From NCBI GenBank assembly GCA_009193035.1, contig SWDT01000007.1:434001-498000 (forward strand): a stretch of 64,000 nucleotides of DNA, in the 5' to 3' direction. The position numbers and the translations under genes were made by a program. Origin of the DNA: Halicephalobus mephisto. Lineage: Eukaryota > Nematoda > Chromadorea > Rhabditida > Panagrolaimidae. This document shows, one piece after another, positions 10,636-21,920 of this stretch (positions are counted from its first letter, which is position 1; the number at the start of each line of letters is the position of its first letter). The notes beneath the pieces are model-generated. The model was given only the letters and a program-made list of their open reading frames with translations. It was not told the origin of the DNA and did no database searches.

Positions 10636-13472
10636 TCAATTAGGTCGTTCTCTTTCAATTAATCTATCGATATTATTTCTTATATTCAAAGCCGTTAATC
10701 TAGAAGCAGCTTTCTCCGTCCAGCATTCTTGCATAATCCTAATAATCTCTGCCATCATCGTATCTCCATACCAATTTTGATCAATAGTCGGCCTTAGATT
10801 CTTCTCAACCACGATCGGAATCATTTCATTTGGCGTTGGATCTCTATCTATATACTCAAAGTACGGTACATTATACGGATGACTTCCTGTGCCATCTTTG
10901 TAATCAATCCTCCGACAGATCTCCCAAAAAACGAGGGAAGTAGCATAGACATCTCCCTGAATATAATTCACAAATTTCTTTCCTGGAAGATCCATCAACA
11001 ATTCCGGAGACAAATAGCGCTGAAAAATACATAATTAAAAATTTTCAAGATATTATTTAAACACAAATTTTTACAAATCCTTTAAATTTTAAATATTAAA
11101 CTTCGAAAAATCCAAATATTTTTTACAAAGTTCTATAAAATCCTAAAATTTTTTATTCGATTCCGAAAAATTTTTTAAATTTAAAAATTTCGAAAAAATT
11201 TAATTTTAGAAAATTTCGAAAATATTTAATTTTAGAAAATTTCGAAAATATTTAATTTTAGAAAATTTCAAAAACATTTAATTTTTAAAAATATTTAATA
11301 ATTTCCGAATTAATTTTTAAATTTCCTACTAAATCCTACAATTTCCCAAAAATTTCATCATTATAAAATTTAAAAAATAAACTTACAGTAGTTCCAACTC
11401 TTTTATCATCAATATCTTCCATTTTTCCATGTATATTTCTAACAGCTAATCCCAAATCAGCAATAACACAACTCAAATCACTTTTAACTAAAATATTTCT
11501 TGATTTAAGATCCCTATGAGCAATCGGCGGTTTATAAACTTGACTTTGAACACCTGGAATTTCAGTATGAAGATATGCCAAACCATGTGAAATTCCTTTC
11601 ATCATAAATATTCCTTGTTTTTTCGTTAAACTTTTAATTTCTAAATAATCATATAATGCACCGTATTCCACATATTCCGTAACCATCCACAATTGCGTAA
11701 ATGCTCCTACATCCTTGTTATCCACTCCAATAAATCTCAAAATATTTGCATGTCTTAAAGAATTTGCTGTATAAATTTTCGTTTCTCTTGACCATGAACT
11801 TTCATCTCTTGAATTAAAAATTTTAACAGCAACTTGTTCACCTTTCCAATCTCCTACCCAAACATCTCCAAATCTTCCTTTGGCTATTTGTTTTTTCAAA
11901 TGAATTTGAAGAGCAATTGTCCGTTGTGATAAACTAGTCACTCCAAATCCAGAACTTTCACCTATCTCCTCTGGATCATTAAATAATCGATTATTTGGAT
12001 GATCTACCAACGCAATAATTTCATTAGGATGATCCGGATCCAGCGTCCTTCTGGGAGGAGGTGCCGCTCCTGTCAATCCATTAACATAGGGAATTCTCGA
12101 AATCAACCTTCTGAATAGCCTTTTGGATCGACTAGAACTAAACCAAAATATTCCAATACATATCCCAATAGTGCAAAATACAGTAGCCACAACACAAACA
12201 ATAATAACCATATAACTAACAGGAACCGCATGCATAGGAGCCAAATCTGATATCTAAAAAACATCAAAATTATATAAATTTTGCGAAAAACATTAAAATT
12301 ACACAATTTTTTTCAAAAAAACATTAAAATTATGTAAATTATACTGTAAAAAATATCAAAATTATATAAATTTCCACGATAACCATTAAAATTACACAAT
12401 TTTTTGCAAAAAAACATTAAAATTATATAATTTTGGAATTTTTGAAGGAAAATTTATACAATTTTTTCCAAAAAAACAGTAAAATTTTTTAATTTCTTTT
12501 AAAAAATATGAAAATTATGTAAATTATTTCTAAAAAACTTACGATAACATCATTACAAAGATCAGAATCACTACAACAACGTTGCCGAATGACCGGATGA
12601 TCTTCATCAACATGACATTGGAACGGACGTTTAGGAGGAACTAGTACTTGTTCAGACAGACATTCCAGATGATGTTCTCTCAATTCTTGTGCTTCATTAA
12701 AACTCTGTACTTCTCTACAAACACCACCTGCAGGTACGCGACAAAATCCAGTCCAATTTTTTCCAAGAAGATGGGTAATTTCCGAATCGCAATCTTGTTC
12801 ATTACATTTACAGTATAAATCATCATCTCTAGGTTCTGGTTGAACATCTAAAAACCGAAAAATCACCAACTATATATAAAAAATCAAAAAATTCCAAATT
12901 GTACAAAACTCAAAACTCAAAAAATCATAAATAGCATACAAAAATTTCTAAAATTATAAACTATGTGTAAAAATCACTAATTATCTACAAGAATAAAAAA
13001 TTACTAATTATCTATAAAAACACAAATTATCAATTATCTACAAAAATCAAAAATCACTAATTATCTACAAAAATCAAAAATTATCAATTCTGTACAAAAA
13101 TACAAATTATCAATTATCTACAAGAATAAAAAATTATCAATTATCTATAAAAACCTAAAAATTCACAAATTATCTATAAAAATCAAAAATTCACAAATTA
13201 TCTACAAAAATCAAAAATCACTAATTATCTACAAAAATCAAAAATTATTAATTATCTATAAAATTAAAACTATTAAAATCCAAAAATTCTAAATCTCTTA
13301 AAAAATTATTAATTAAAATTTTAAAAAACTCACATTGTCCATGTAATTTCATTAATTTTCTCAATTCAGCAATAACTTTTGGACGTTCTTCTGGTGGAAT
13401 ATACTTATTTCCATTTGAGTATTCAAAAAATATAAAAAATAAACAAAATATTTTAAATATTGAATGAGCCAT
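10636..13472 (-). CDS. TGF-beta superfamily type I receptor Ser/Thr kinase, 564 aa
   Basis: Four exons: 13472-13334, 12847-12543, 12253-11387, 11019-10636. A signal peptide is followed by a Cys-rich ectodomain ending in the receptor Cys box 'CCSDSDLCN', a transmembrane segment (about 159-186), a GS-like region (about 242-260) leading into 'SQRTIA', then the kinase: glycine loop 'KGRFGDV', Lys292 in VAVK, HRD at 394-396, DLG at 414-416. The ectodomain plus 'SQRTIA' and DLG mark a type I receptor, which is phosphorylated by a type II receptor and then phosphorylates R-Smads. Nematodes have two, SMA-6 and DAF-1; I think SMA-6 is likelier but cannot settle it. The GS box is poor: the usual TTSGSGSG is replaced by 'IGESSGFG'. 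The L45 loop reads NKDVGAFTQ, nearer the activin/TGF-beta type than the BMP type. Confidence 0.88.
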
Positions 13473-14267
13473 AGCTCAAAAATATCAAAATATTTTTTCA
13501 ACTGTTATTTTTAAATCCAGGAATCTAAAAAAACAAAAAAATTTAAAAAACTAAAATTTAAAAAATATTCAAGGTTTTTTAAAACCTTTAAAAATCCAAA
13601 AATTTCAAATTTACTTTTACAATACTAAACACAGAATGAAAAAAATACTTCCAATAAATAATTAATTATTTAAAAATGGACTATTGAAAAGTGGATATCC
13701 GATGATCAAATCAGCAAAGTAACGAAAATTGATAAAATTGATAAAACTGCTTAAGGCATCGAGTCATCAAAGGCAGTTCAATTACGACCCTAAAAAATAA
13801 TTATTTTCAAAAATTTATAAAAATTAATTTTTTCACAGCATTCATCATTAATTCAAAAAAAAACTGAAAATTTTCCGACAAAAAAACTACATAAATTTGT
13901 TAGTTTTTTTTTCAACGAGAAAAATAACCAATATATGACTCCAAAGAACAATCACACAGAATTCAAAATTTAGTACTCGAAATTTATATTTTTTCAAAAA
14001 ATTCAAGGTCAAACTAAAGACAATCGTTTTAAAAATGTTCTAAAATTTTTCATCCTTTTAAAATTCTGATTTTCAATCAAATTTCTCTTTAAATTTACAA
14101 ACATTTCTAAAAATTATCAAAAAAATTCAACAAAATTTTAAAAAAATCAATTTTTACATTTAATTTTTTAAAAATTCAACTAAATTTGAAAAAAAAAACA
14201 ATTTTTACATTTAAATTTTTTAAAAATTCAATAAACATGTTATTTAAATTTTAAAAAACCCCAAAAG
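13473..14267. other. AT-rich intergenic stretch
   Basis: Between the TGF-beta receptor start and the end of arx-3 on the same strand. It is AT-rich with no recognisable gene or strong repeat. The block around 13700-13790 is the least AT-rich and could hold receptor promoter elements; this is a guess. Confidence 0.4.
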
Positions 14268-15599
14268 TTATTTCGAAAACACACCAAATTTTCTCTTACC
14301 CCCTGTACCCCAAAGATATTCAATCGTTTCCTGAAAAAAATTAACCAAAAATTTCCATTTTTTTTTAAATTTAATTTAAAAATTCCAACCTTAATTGGCC
14401 AAATCACAAGTTGTGAATCAAATCCCACAGTCGAAAACGAAACAACTCCTTGATTTGGATTTCCTTGAAAAGGCAAAACTTGTGTGATACAATTTTGATG
14501 TAAAGTGTTCATTTTCGTTGAATCACTATTTTGAGTTGCCAATCTATCCATATTTTGAAACATTGTTCTTGCATTCATCATTTTTGGCAAATTTTTTTCA
14601 GCAGGAACATCTAATTCAGCCGTTCTTGTGATTTGATTAGAGTTAACTGAATAAGCATAAGGCATACATGTATATCCCTAAAAAAATTCTTAAAAAACTA
14701 AATTTAAAAAAAAACTACCGCTGTAAGGAATGTATTATCACTTGTCCAACACAACGATCTCAAAGGCATCTCATTTCCACGATACGATAAAACTTTCGAA
14801 ATATCCTGATCTGCAGACACCACATAAATTGTTGCATCTTGAGAAATCCAGCATAATCTACATCCATTTGGAGAAAATCCGATTGATTTAACCCATCCAG
14901 AAGATTTAAATTCAGCCATTAATTGTCCAAATGGCATTTTCGATCCCCATGGATTTGGATCTGGTTTTTCATCAACTTCTCGAATATAAGCCGAAAATAC
15001 TCTAGCTTTAAAATCATATGATCCAACAGCAAGAAGAATATTTCCTGGATGCCAATCAATACATGACACAGTTGAACAAATTGGATTCTTAATATGTTTC
15101 GCAACCCACCAATTATTGCTTTCTTCATAATGACAAATAGATACAATTTTTTGAGATGATCCAACGGCAAATTTATTTTCTAAAATAATTATTAATTTCA
15201 ATAAATCTTACAAAAACTCACCCAATGGCGACCATTTAACACAAGTTGCAGCAAAACTCAATCTGGCAAGGACCAAACAAGCGACCCATTTGTCGTTTTC
15301 AAAAGTCCAAACATATGCATTCTTGTCTCTCGAACAAGTAACGATCCGATTTGTCTTTGGAGCCCAATCCAGACTCGTCACAGCCATGTCATGTTCTGTC
15401 AAAACGTGTTCCTCTATCCATTTGCCACTTTTAAGAGCGTAAATCACCACATATTCCTTTCCTGTTGTAATGGCGATTCCTACAATTATTTTGTAAGTTA
15501 TTTATTAAAAAACAAAAACTAACGAGTTCGATCAGCATTGAACGCATGAGCATGGATAGGTCCAATGTTGAGATTGAACGATTTCACTGGTGCAGCCAT
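14268..15599 (-). CDS. arx-3: Arp2/3 complex subunit ARPC1 (p41/p40), 381 aa
   Basis: Five exons: 15599-15524, 15479-15222, 15179-14719, 14677-14390, 14330-14268; all joins keep frame. The protein is a WD40 propeller and follows ARPC1 along its whole length: 'DRTRIAITTGKEY', 'LDWAPKTNRIVTCSRDKNAY', 'KWSPLENKFAVGS', 'WWVAKHIKNPI', 'SAYIREVDEKP' and 'NPWGSKMPFGQLMAEF' are near-diagnostic. ARPC1 is a core subunit of the seven-subunit Arp2/3 complex that nucleates branched actin; it contacts activators. Length fits the human protein (about 370). The final exon is only 20 codons plus stop and its C-terminus ('KRKFGVFSK') differs from vertebrate ARPC1; the GGGGTAAGAG inside it could alternatively be a donor to a further exon. 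Confidence 0.93.
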
Positions 15600-16640
15600 C
15601 TTTCTCCTGAAATATCAGATAAAAAACTCGATTAAAAGTAATTTATCAAAGAATAAAGAAAACTCGCGAAAAATAAAGGTCATGAAGAAGAATTTCAAAA
15701 GTTTTAAAGGAAAACTAGTACTGTCATGAATTAAATTCGGGCAAAATACCATCAAAAAACAACATAAGTAATTGAGATTTGATATATGAAAAAAATCGGA
15801 GAGTTTAGGTCATAAAAAGAGTATCCAAAATGCAAAATCAGTTTACTTTTATGAGTTAAATTCGGCGAAAATACTACCTAAAGAAAAAGAATACAATAAT
15901 TCACGGAAATTCAATATACGGAAAAAGGAAAACAAGTAAACGAAAAGATTAGGTCACAAAGCTACAAGGATTTATAAACAGAACCGGGGCTAATTCACGA
16001 TCACAGAAACTAAATTTGATGGAAATATCACTAAAATAGAGAAATTACCATAATCCATAAAGATTCAACATATGATTAAAAAAGTAGGCAAAATGAACAA
16101 AGAGCAGATCCCGAGATAACCAAAATACATGAAAAGAAGCCAAGCTAACTCACGATTATTAAACTAAATTCAGTGGAAATATTATCGAAGTAAGGAAATA
16201 ATTGTAAAACACGTAGATTTAATATATGAACAACAACAAGAAACGGATATATAAGAAGTTTAAGTCATGAAGTTTCGACGATTTGTGATAAACATGCCAA
16301 GCTAACTCACGATTATTAAGCTACATTCAATGGAAATATTATCGAAATAGGGAAATTATCATAAAACACGTAGATTTAATATATGAACAACAACAAGAAA
16401 CGGATATATAAGAAGTTTAAGTCACAAAGTTTCAAAGATTTGTGATAAACATGCCAAGCTAACTCACGATTATTAAGCTAAATTCAATGAAAATATTATC
16501 GAAATAGGGAAATTATCATAAAACACGTAGATTTAATATATGAATAATAACAAGAAACAGGTAAACAAAAAATTTACAAAACTTAAAATTTAAAGATGCG
16601 ACGAATGCATAAATGAATATCGTAATGACTCACTGAGTAA
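15600..16640. repeat. Imperfect tandem repeats upstream of arx-3
   Basis: Repeats anchored on 'GCCAAGCTAACTCACGATTA' (near 16140, 16296, 16453; spacing 156-157 bp), each with 'ACACGTAGATTTAATATATG' and 'CAAGAAACGGATATATAAGA'. More diverged units continue back to about 15660. No gene is seen. Confidence 0.75.
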
Positions 16641-16699
16641 CATTGAAAACGTTCAACAGGATAGTTTCCAAAATTTCGCAACGATGATTCAAATTTCTA

Positions 16700-16850
16700 A
16701 AAGAAACAAGTTCATCGATTGATTGGGTCACGCCAGAGCGAGGGTAAACGAGAGAAAAGGAAAGCGCTGCCGCTGGCCGGTGCTTTTACCAGCTTTCTTG
16801 GTCATAGTCTCGTAGCGAATGGAAAATCGTTCATATAACTGACCAAACCC
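16700..16850. promoter_or_regulatory. Candidate divergent promoter between arx-3 and the RING/B-box operon
   Basis: A short block of clearly higher GC content with 'GTCACGCCAGAGCGAGGG', GAGA-type runs and 'GCGCTGCCGCTGGCCGG' stands out in AT-rich surroundings between divergently transcribed genes. It is the most likely promoter region, though about 480 bp lie between it and the RING ATG. No specific factor site is claimed. Confidence 0.4.
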
Positions 16851-17330
16851 AGTGAAAAAAACGATTTCGAAATTGATTATTATTTTGTATTTTATTTTTA
16901 TTTTATTTTTTCCATGTTTTCTGAACAGTTTAATTTTTTTTGTAACTTTGATTTTGTCGTGTTTTTACGTGATTTCATATATGAAGTGGTTTTTTTGCTT
17001 CAGTTGTGTTAGATTTTTATTAATTTTGCGTTAAATTTTTGATTAAAATTTTGTATGTTTTTTATTTTAGGTATATTCTAGAATATTCTTTTTTTCTACC
17101 GTGATTTGATATATGAAATAATTTTTTTACATTGTAGATTTTCTGATTTTATCCGTTTTATTTCTTCCAAAATTACTCCTAAACTTACTATCTTAAGTAT
17201 CTTGTTCAGTTTCTTAATTAACTTTGATTTCCTTTTTTGTTTAGCGTGGTATATATGTAATTTTTTATTTTAGTCGAGTTCTACTGTAATTTTTTAGAAT
17301 TATTTTTAAAATCAATATTTCTAGTTCCCC

Positions 17331-19186
17331 ATGGAGAGATCTCAAAGATCAGACACTCCAAATCCGCCAGACGATCTCCCTTCGAATTTGGACAGCTCGA
17401 ATCCTCCGGCAGCGATAACATGTCCGATTTGCTTCGATGTTTATGAAGAACCTAAGCTTCTGAATTGTGGTCATACTGTGTGCCTTAAATGTGTCCAAGA
17501 ACTTGCTCGACTTGCCGAAGAAGAACATCGGGATATTATTTTTTCTTCTCCGAAATTCTCATGTCCAGAATGCCGGGCTTTGATTCCTGTTTCTGCCACT
17601 GGAACACTTCGTACAAATTTTCGATTAGCAGGTTTGGTTTTCTCGATATTTTTAAAATACAAGCAAAATAATCATTTTCGAAGGGGTATCTAGGTGGTAG
17701 TTGTGATTTTTCTGGATATTTATGCACTTTCATATATGAAAATGAATCTTAGAGGGTTTGGCACTATATACTCTAATATAGATGTCCTTAGGTCTATTTA
17801 GGGACAATATAGTTCTGAAAAATTAATTAGGAAATCACTGCTACGTAAAGTTGAAATTTTAGGCTAGTTTAATTTATAAAAGTTCTCGCAATTCGTATTG
17901 AAACCATTTATAGAGAAGTTCATATATGACTTTTGTAATATATGGTTTATTACGAAATTAATATTACACAAAACTGAAATTTCAAGCTACTGTATTATCT
18001 GAAAATTCGTGTCGAAGTAATTTTCTTTTTAAATTTATGTTTTTTAGATGTTATTCAACAATTTAAAGCTATGAAAACCGAACAAGCAAAGTCTTCTGAA
18101 GACAGACCAACGGCGAAAACTCCTACAGAACCCCTCATGAATTGTACTCATTGTAGCGAAGAGGTTAAACAAAAACATATTTTTATTTGTCTTTCTTGTC
18201 CGACATTTAGTGCCCATGAGGTAAGTCTGGGTTTTTCTAGTGCAATACAGTAATTTGTTTTTAGGGTTTTCTCTGCGGGACGTGCTGTGTTAATTTGCAT
18301 AATGGACATAGGCTCTCGCCGTTGGATCAGATGACGAATGCTCAAGAACGACAGCAATTTACGTCGGAAATAATGGGGAAAGTCAGACAGATGAAAGTTG
18401 CTTTTGATGAACACTTTTTAAAATCAAAAGATTCGAAAAAAGAACTTGCAAATGTGAGGTTTTAAATAATTTTTTTTATTAAATAATTTTATATTTTTAG
18501 ATGATTAGTTCATGTATAGAACATTCTTTAAACGCTTCTGGTATTGAGAAATTGCCAGGGAATAATAGAACTACTAAGGAAGATTTGACAAAGTTTCAAA
18601 TAATTTTTTCGAATTTAACTACGACTTTTGGAAATGTAATGGCACAATTGAAAAGTTTAGAATATGATTTTGAAGAACAACTACGTGCTTTAATGACGTC
18701 ATTTGAAAATGAATACAAAGGACAAGTTGCAATTCATTTTCCTTCTAATGGATTTTCGATAGACTTTGGACCTAATCATGCCAGGTAAGTTGTTTTTTGT
18801 TGAATAATTAAATGCATTGACAGTTTCCCCCGGCGAGATTTGCTTTCGTTTATTTCGCAAGGTTTATCTCATTTATTTTTTTTTATATTTTTTTACAATT
18901 AAATTAATATTTTAGTTAAGAAAAAATTAATTTAAAAGAATTTCGAACTTAGCAAGAATTGAAAAAGAGAAAAATGAGAAGCAAATGTCGTACAATAGAA
19001 ATAAAATGTTTAATAATGTTAATTAAATTATAAATTTACGGAATTTGCAGGCAACAAGACAATGTGTTTATTTATAATAGTTCTCCAAGATCAAGAATCA
19101 GACGTCCAAGAAGGAATTTTCCACAAAGAACACAAATTGAAAGACAATGGAGAAATAGTATTCCTGGAGATGATGAGGAATTGTAA
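17331..19186 (+). CDS. RING finger / B-box-like (TRIM-type) protein, 360 aa
   Basis: Five exons: 17331-17631, 18048-18220, 18265-18453, 18501-18784, 19051-19186; joins keep frame. A C3HC4 RING lies at about residues 31-88 (CPIC, then C-G-H, C-x2-C, and CPEC), marking a likely ubiquitin E3 ligase. A second Cys/His cluster across exons 2-3 (CTHC, CLSC, CGTC, then 'NLHNGHRL') looks like a B-box, followed by a helical, probably coiled-coil stretch. The C-terminus is basic and Arg-rich. This RING, B-box, coiled-coil order is the TRIM layout without an obvious C-terminal recognition domain. An acceptor-like TTTCTAG lies 6 nt before the ATG. The stop codon overlaps an AATAAA signal (19186-19191), and the next gene starts 213 bp later, as in an operon. 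Confidence 0.85.
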
Positions 19187-19191
19187 ATAAA
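19186..19191 (+). terminator. Poly(A) signal overlapping the RING gene stop codon
   Basis: AATAAA shares its first base with the last base of the TAA stop codon (19184-19186), so the 3' UTR must be very short. It precedes the next gene in the presumed operon. Confidence 0.65.
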
Positions 19192-19399
19192 ATGTTTTTT
19201 ATAATTTTGATTTGATATAAATTTTTAGAATTGTGACAGATGGATGATTATCGGTCTAATTCCGAAATTTATTTAATTTTTAGTTTTTTTTAAGTTTTAA
19301 AATTTATTTTTTTATTTTTTGAATTTTAAACATTTTTAAATTTGATTTTGTTGATTTTTTAAATTTGGTTTTTTAATTTTTTTAATTTTAAATTTTTAG
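19187..19399 (+). promoter_or_regulatory. Intercistronic region with candidate SL2 acceptor
   Basis: A T-rich gap of 213 bp between the RING gene and mrpl-49. It ends in AATTTTTAG placed directly against the ATG at 19400, a good trans-splice acceptor. T-rich tracts fill the middle, as expected for an intercistronic U-rich element. Confidence 0.55.
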
Positions 19400-20010
19400 A
19401 TGATTATAGCTGGATCTGCGAGACAAGGGCTAAGGAAATTCCTGTCTAGATTAGCTCCAGAATGCTCGAAAATTTCAAGAATGCTCAGTTCTGAAAGGCC
19501 ATGGGAGGATCCGTGGAAAGAAGTCCTTCCAAAAAAAGGTGAATTTTAATGTATGAAATTTTGTAATTATTGTTTTTAGAAACTTATACGGAATTTAAAG
19601 AAGTACAAGTTGACTGGGAGTATGTTCAAAGACTTGTTCCGAAGGAAACTATCCCTCCGATGCCTAAGGGCCCTGGACCGTACCCCTCTGGATGGCAACC
19701 CCCCAAGGACCCGGCTCCAGATCTTTCGTATTTCGTCGGAAGGACTAGGTATCATCTTCCGCCATTGTATCTGGAACGAAGACGAGATCAACTTAATCCG
19801 GACACGATGGATTTCGAATATGTGGAAGTGATTGTGATGAGGCAAATTTCCGGGGATGTTTTTGCATGTGAAAAAGACCTGAAAGAATATGTAGAAACAG
19901 AAATTGGACATCCAATTGCTACCTATGTGGATGAATTGAAAGGAATCATCAAAGTCAAAGGAGCACCTAGATATGTCCTAGAGCAATTTATTTTTAAACA
20001 AGGATTTTAG
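19400..20010 (+). CDS. mrpl-49: Mitochondrial large-subunit ribosomal protein mL49, 189 aa
   Basis: Two exons, 19400-19538 and 19580-20010, joined in frame. The N-terminus (Arg-, Ser- and Leu-rich, few acidic residues) looks like a mitochondrial targeting peptide. The body carries the mL49 pattern: 'VDWEYVQRLVP', a Pro-rich 'PPMPKGPGPYPSGW', 'YFVGRTRYHLPPLYLERRR', a 'VIVMRQISGDVFACEKDL' strand and a C-terminal 'IIKVKGAPRYVLEQFI'. mL49 is a metazoan-type protein of the mitoribosome large subunit. The ATG directly follows a TTTTTAG acceptor, and the next gene starts 221 bp after its stop, so this is the likely middle cistron of an operon. Confidence 0.92.
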
Positions 20011-20231
20011 GATTTGTTGAGATGTTGTTGAAGTTGATTATTAAGATGATTTTTGAAAATAATCCGTTTTTACCGGATAATTATTTTAAAGTTTTTATTT
20101 TAAAATTGTTTTTTTTAATTTTAATTTTAGAATTAATTGTTTTTTTTTAATTTTTAAAATTATTTAAATTTAGTTTTTTTAATTTTATTTTATGTGAAAT
20201 TTTAAATTTAGTTTAAAATTATTTTTTAGAA

Positions 20232-21857
20232 ATGCCATGTTCGAATTGTATGGTTAATTACACTGCTTTTCGGAAGGAACATGGATGCTCGAGTTGTGCC
20301 TACAGTTTTTGTGAAAAATGTGTATCGAAAAAAATAGTTATTCCTGGATTATCCACCCAACCAGTGTCTGTTTGTGATAGTTGTTATGCGAAACGTACTG
20401 GACAAGTAAGTTTTTTTTAAATATATTCAAAAAAAACTTAAAAAAGTTAAATAATTTTGAAAATTTTAAATAATTTCTGAAAAACTTAAAAAAGTTGAAT
20501 AATTTTGAAAATTTTAAATAATTTTCGAAAAAAACTTAAAATAATTTAAATAATTTTCGAAAAAAAGTTAAAAAAGTTAAATAATTTTGAAAATTTTTAA
20601 ATAATTTTCGAAAAAAACTTAAAAAAGTTAAATAGTTTAAAGAATTTTTTAAATAATTTAAATAGTTTTCGAAATTTTTGAAGATAATTAAGAAAAAATT
20701 TTAAACATAGGGAATTTTTGAAAATAGTTTTAATAATTTTAGAAATGATTAAATAATTTTTAAAATTCTAGAAATTTATCCCAGGACCGAATTTGAATAA
20801 GCCTAAAGACAGATATGATAGAAATCCAGGAGCTCCGAAACCGAAAAATTGGTGGGGAGATGATGATTTGCCACCGCCGTCGATGAGAAGGGATTATATG
20901 AAGCCGAAAGTTGTCCCTAAAAGTGGACCTAATGGAGGATCTAAAGTGACACAAGAAATGAATGAAATTCACGAAAGATTAGCAAAACTTCAAGGAAAAT
21001 CCCTAGAAGAAGTGAAAAATCCAAGAATTTTGATTACAGGAAAAGACGAAAATGGAGAAATTCCAAAAGGTTCGAAAATTTTAAATTCGCTAAATGAAGA
21101 CAAACCGACGACTTCGGAGGATAATGGATCTCTTACAGTAGCCGAAATCGAAGAAAGATTAGCGGCTCTGAGAGGTGTGCCGGTCGAAGTTGTCAGAAAA
21201 CCGAGATTGATGGTGGTTGATGACGACGAGGATTCAGATGTGGAGATGCCAGAAGAGGCGCTGCAGTTGTTGAAAAAAGCAGAAACGAAATCTGAAGGTT
21301 TGAAAAGAAAAATTCCGACATCTTATGAAAATGAAGGACTCGAAATTGATGACAATGATTTAAAAAATCGAGAATCAACAGTTTCGTTAGATTCTACTAC
21401 TTTTAAAAAAGTAAGTAAAGTTGTTTTTAAAATAATTTTAAAATTTTTTTAAAGTAATTTTTAAAATTTTGGGTTTTTTAGAAATTATTTTTAATAATTT
21501 TTTGAAGTTTTTAGATTTTTTAAAAATTTTGAATTATTTTTTTTATTTTTTAAGTAATTTTTTTAGATTTTGAAGGAATGTGAAGATACCCCATCGATAG
21601 CTTCGTCGGTTTCGTCTGTTAATCCTTTTCCTAATTTCGCTGAACAATGTAAAAAAGTACGACAAGATGCTATAGAAGCTGAAAGACAGGCAGCATTGTT
21701 TATTCAGGAATCGGAAAAACAGATTTCTCCACCGGTTACGGTAAGGCCTGTTGAAGGCAACCAATCTGATGGACCTGAAACCCCTAAGGCTGCTAATCAG
21801 AAAAAACATGGATTTTTTTCCAAGTTGTTCAAATCTCATTCGAAGGATAATGTATAA
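20232..21857 (+). CDS. ANCHR/ZFYVE19 homologue (abscission checkpoint regulator), 367 aa
   Basis: Three exons: 20232-20405, 20772-21410, 21567-21857. A FYVE-like zinc finger opens the protein: C3, C6, C19, C22, C27, C30, C48, C51, matching the unusual N-terminal finger of human ZFYVE19. Two repeats of the MIM1-like type follow, 'HERLAKLQGKSLEEV' and 'EERLAALRGVPVEVV', each ending before a 'PR' motif; in ANCHR such motifs bind the MIT domain of VPS4 and hold back ESCRT-III abscission while chromatin bridges persist. The acidic DDDEDSD stretch after the second repeat also fits. The human C-terminal B-box-like cysteines are not seen here; the tail is basic (KKHGFFSKLFKS). It is the last gene of the presumed operon, with a TTTTTAG acceptor 2 nt before the ATG. 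Confidence 0.88.
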
Positions 21858-21913
21858 ATTGTTTTTTATACTGTAATTAGTACGAGTATGAGTTATGGAA
21901 CCCGCGAAATTTA

Positions 21914-21919
21914 AATAAA
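21914..21919 (+). terminator. Poly(A) signal of the ANCHR homologue
   Basis: AATAAA, 57 nt after the ANCHR stop and immediately beside the TAA stop of the convergent 5-alpha-reductase (21921-21923 on the minus strand), so the two transcripts overlap at their 3' ends. Confidence 0.6.
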
Positions 21920-21920
21920 A

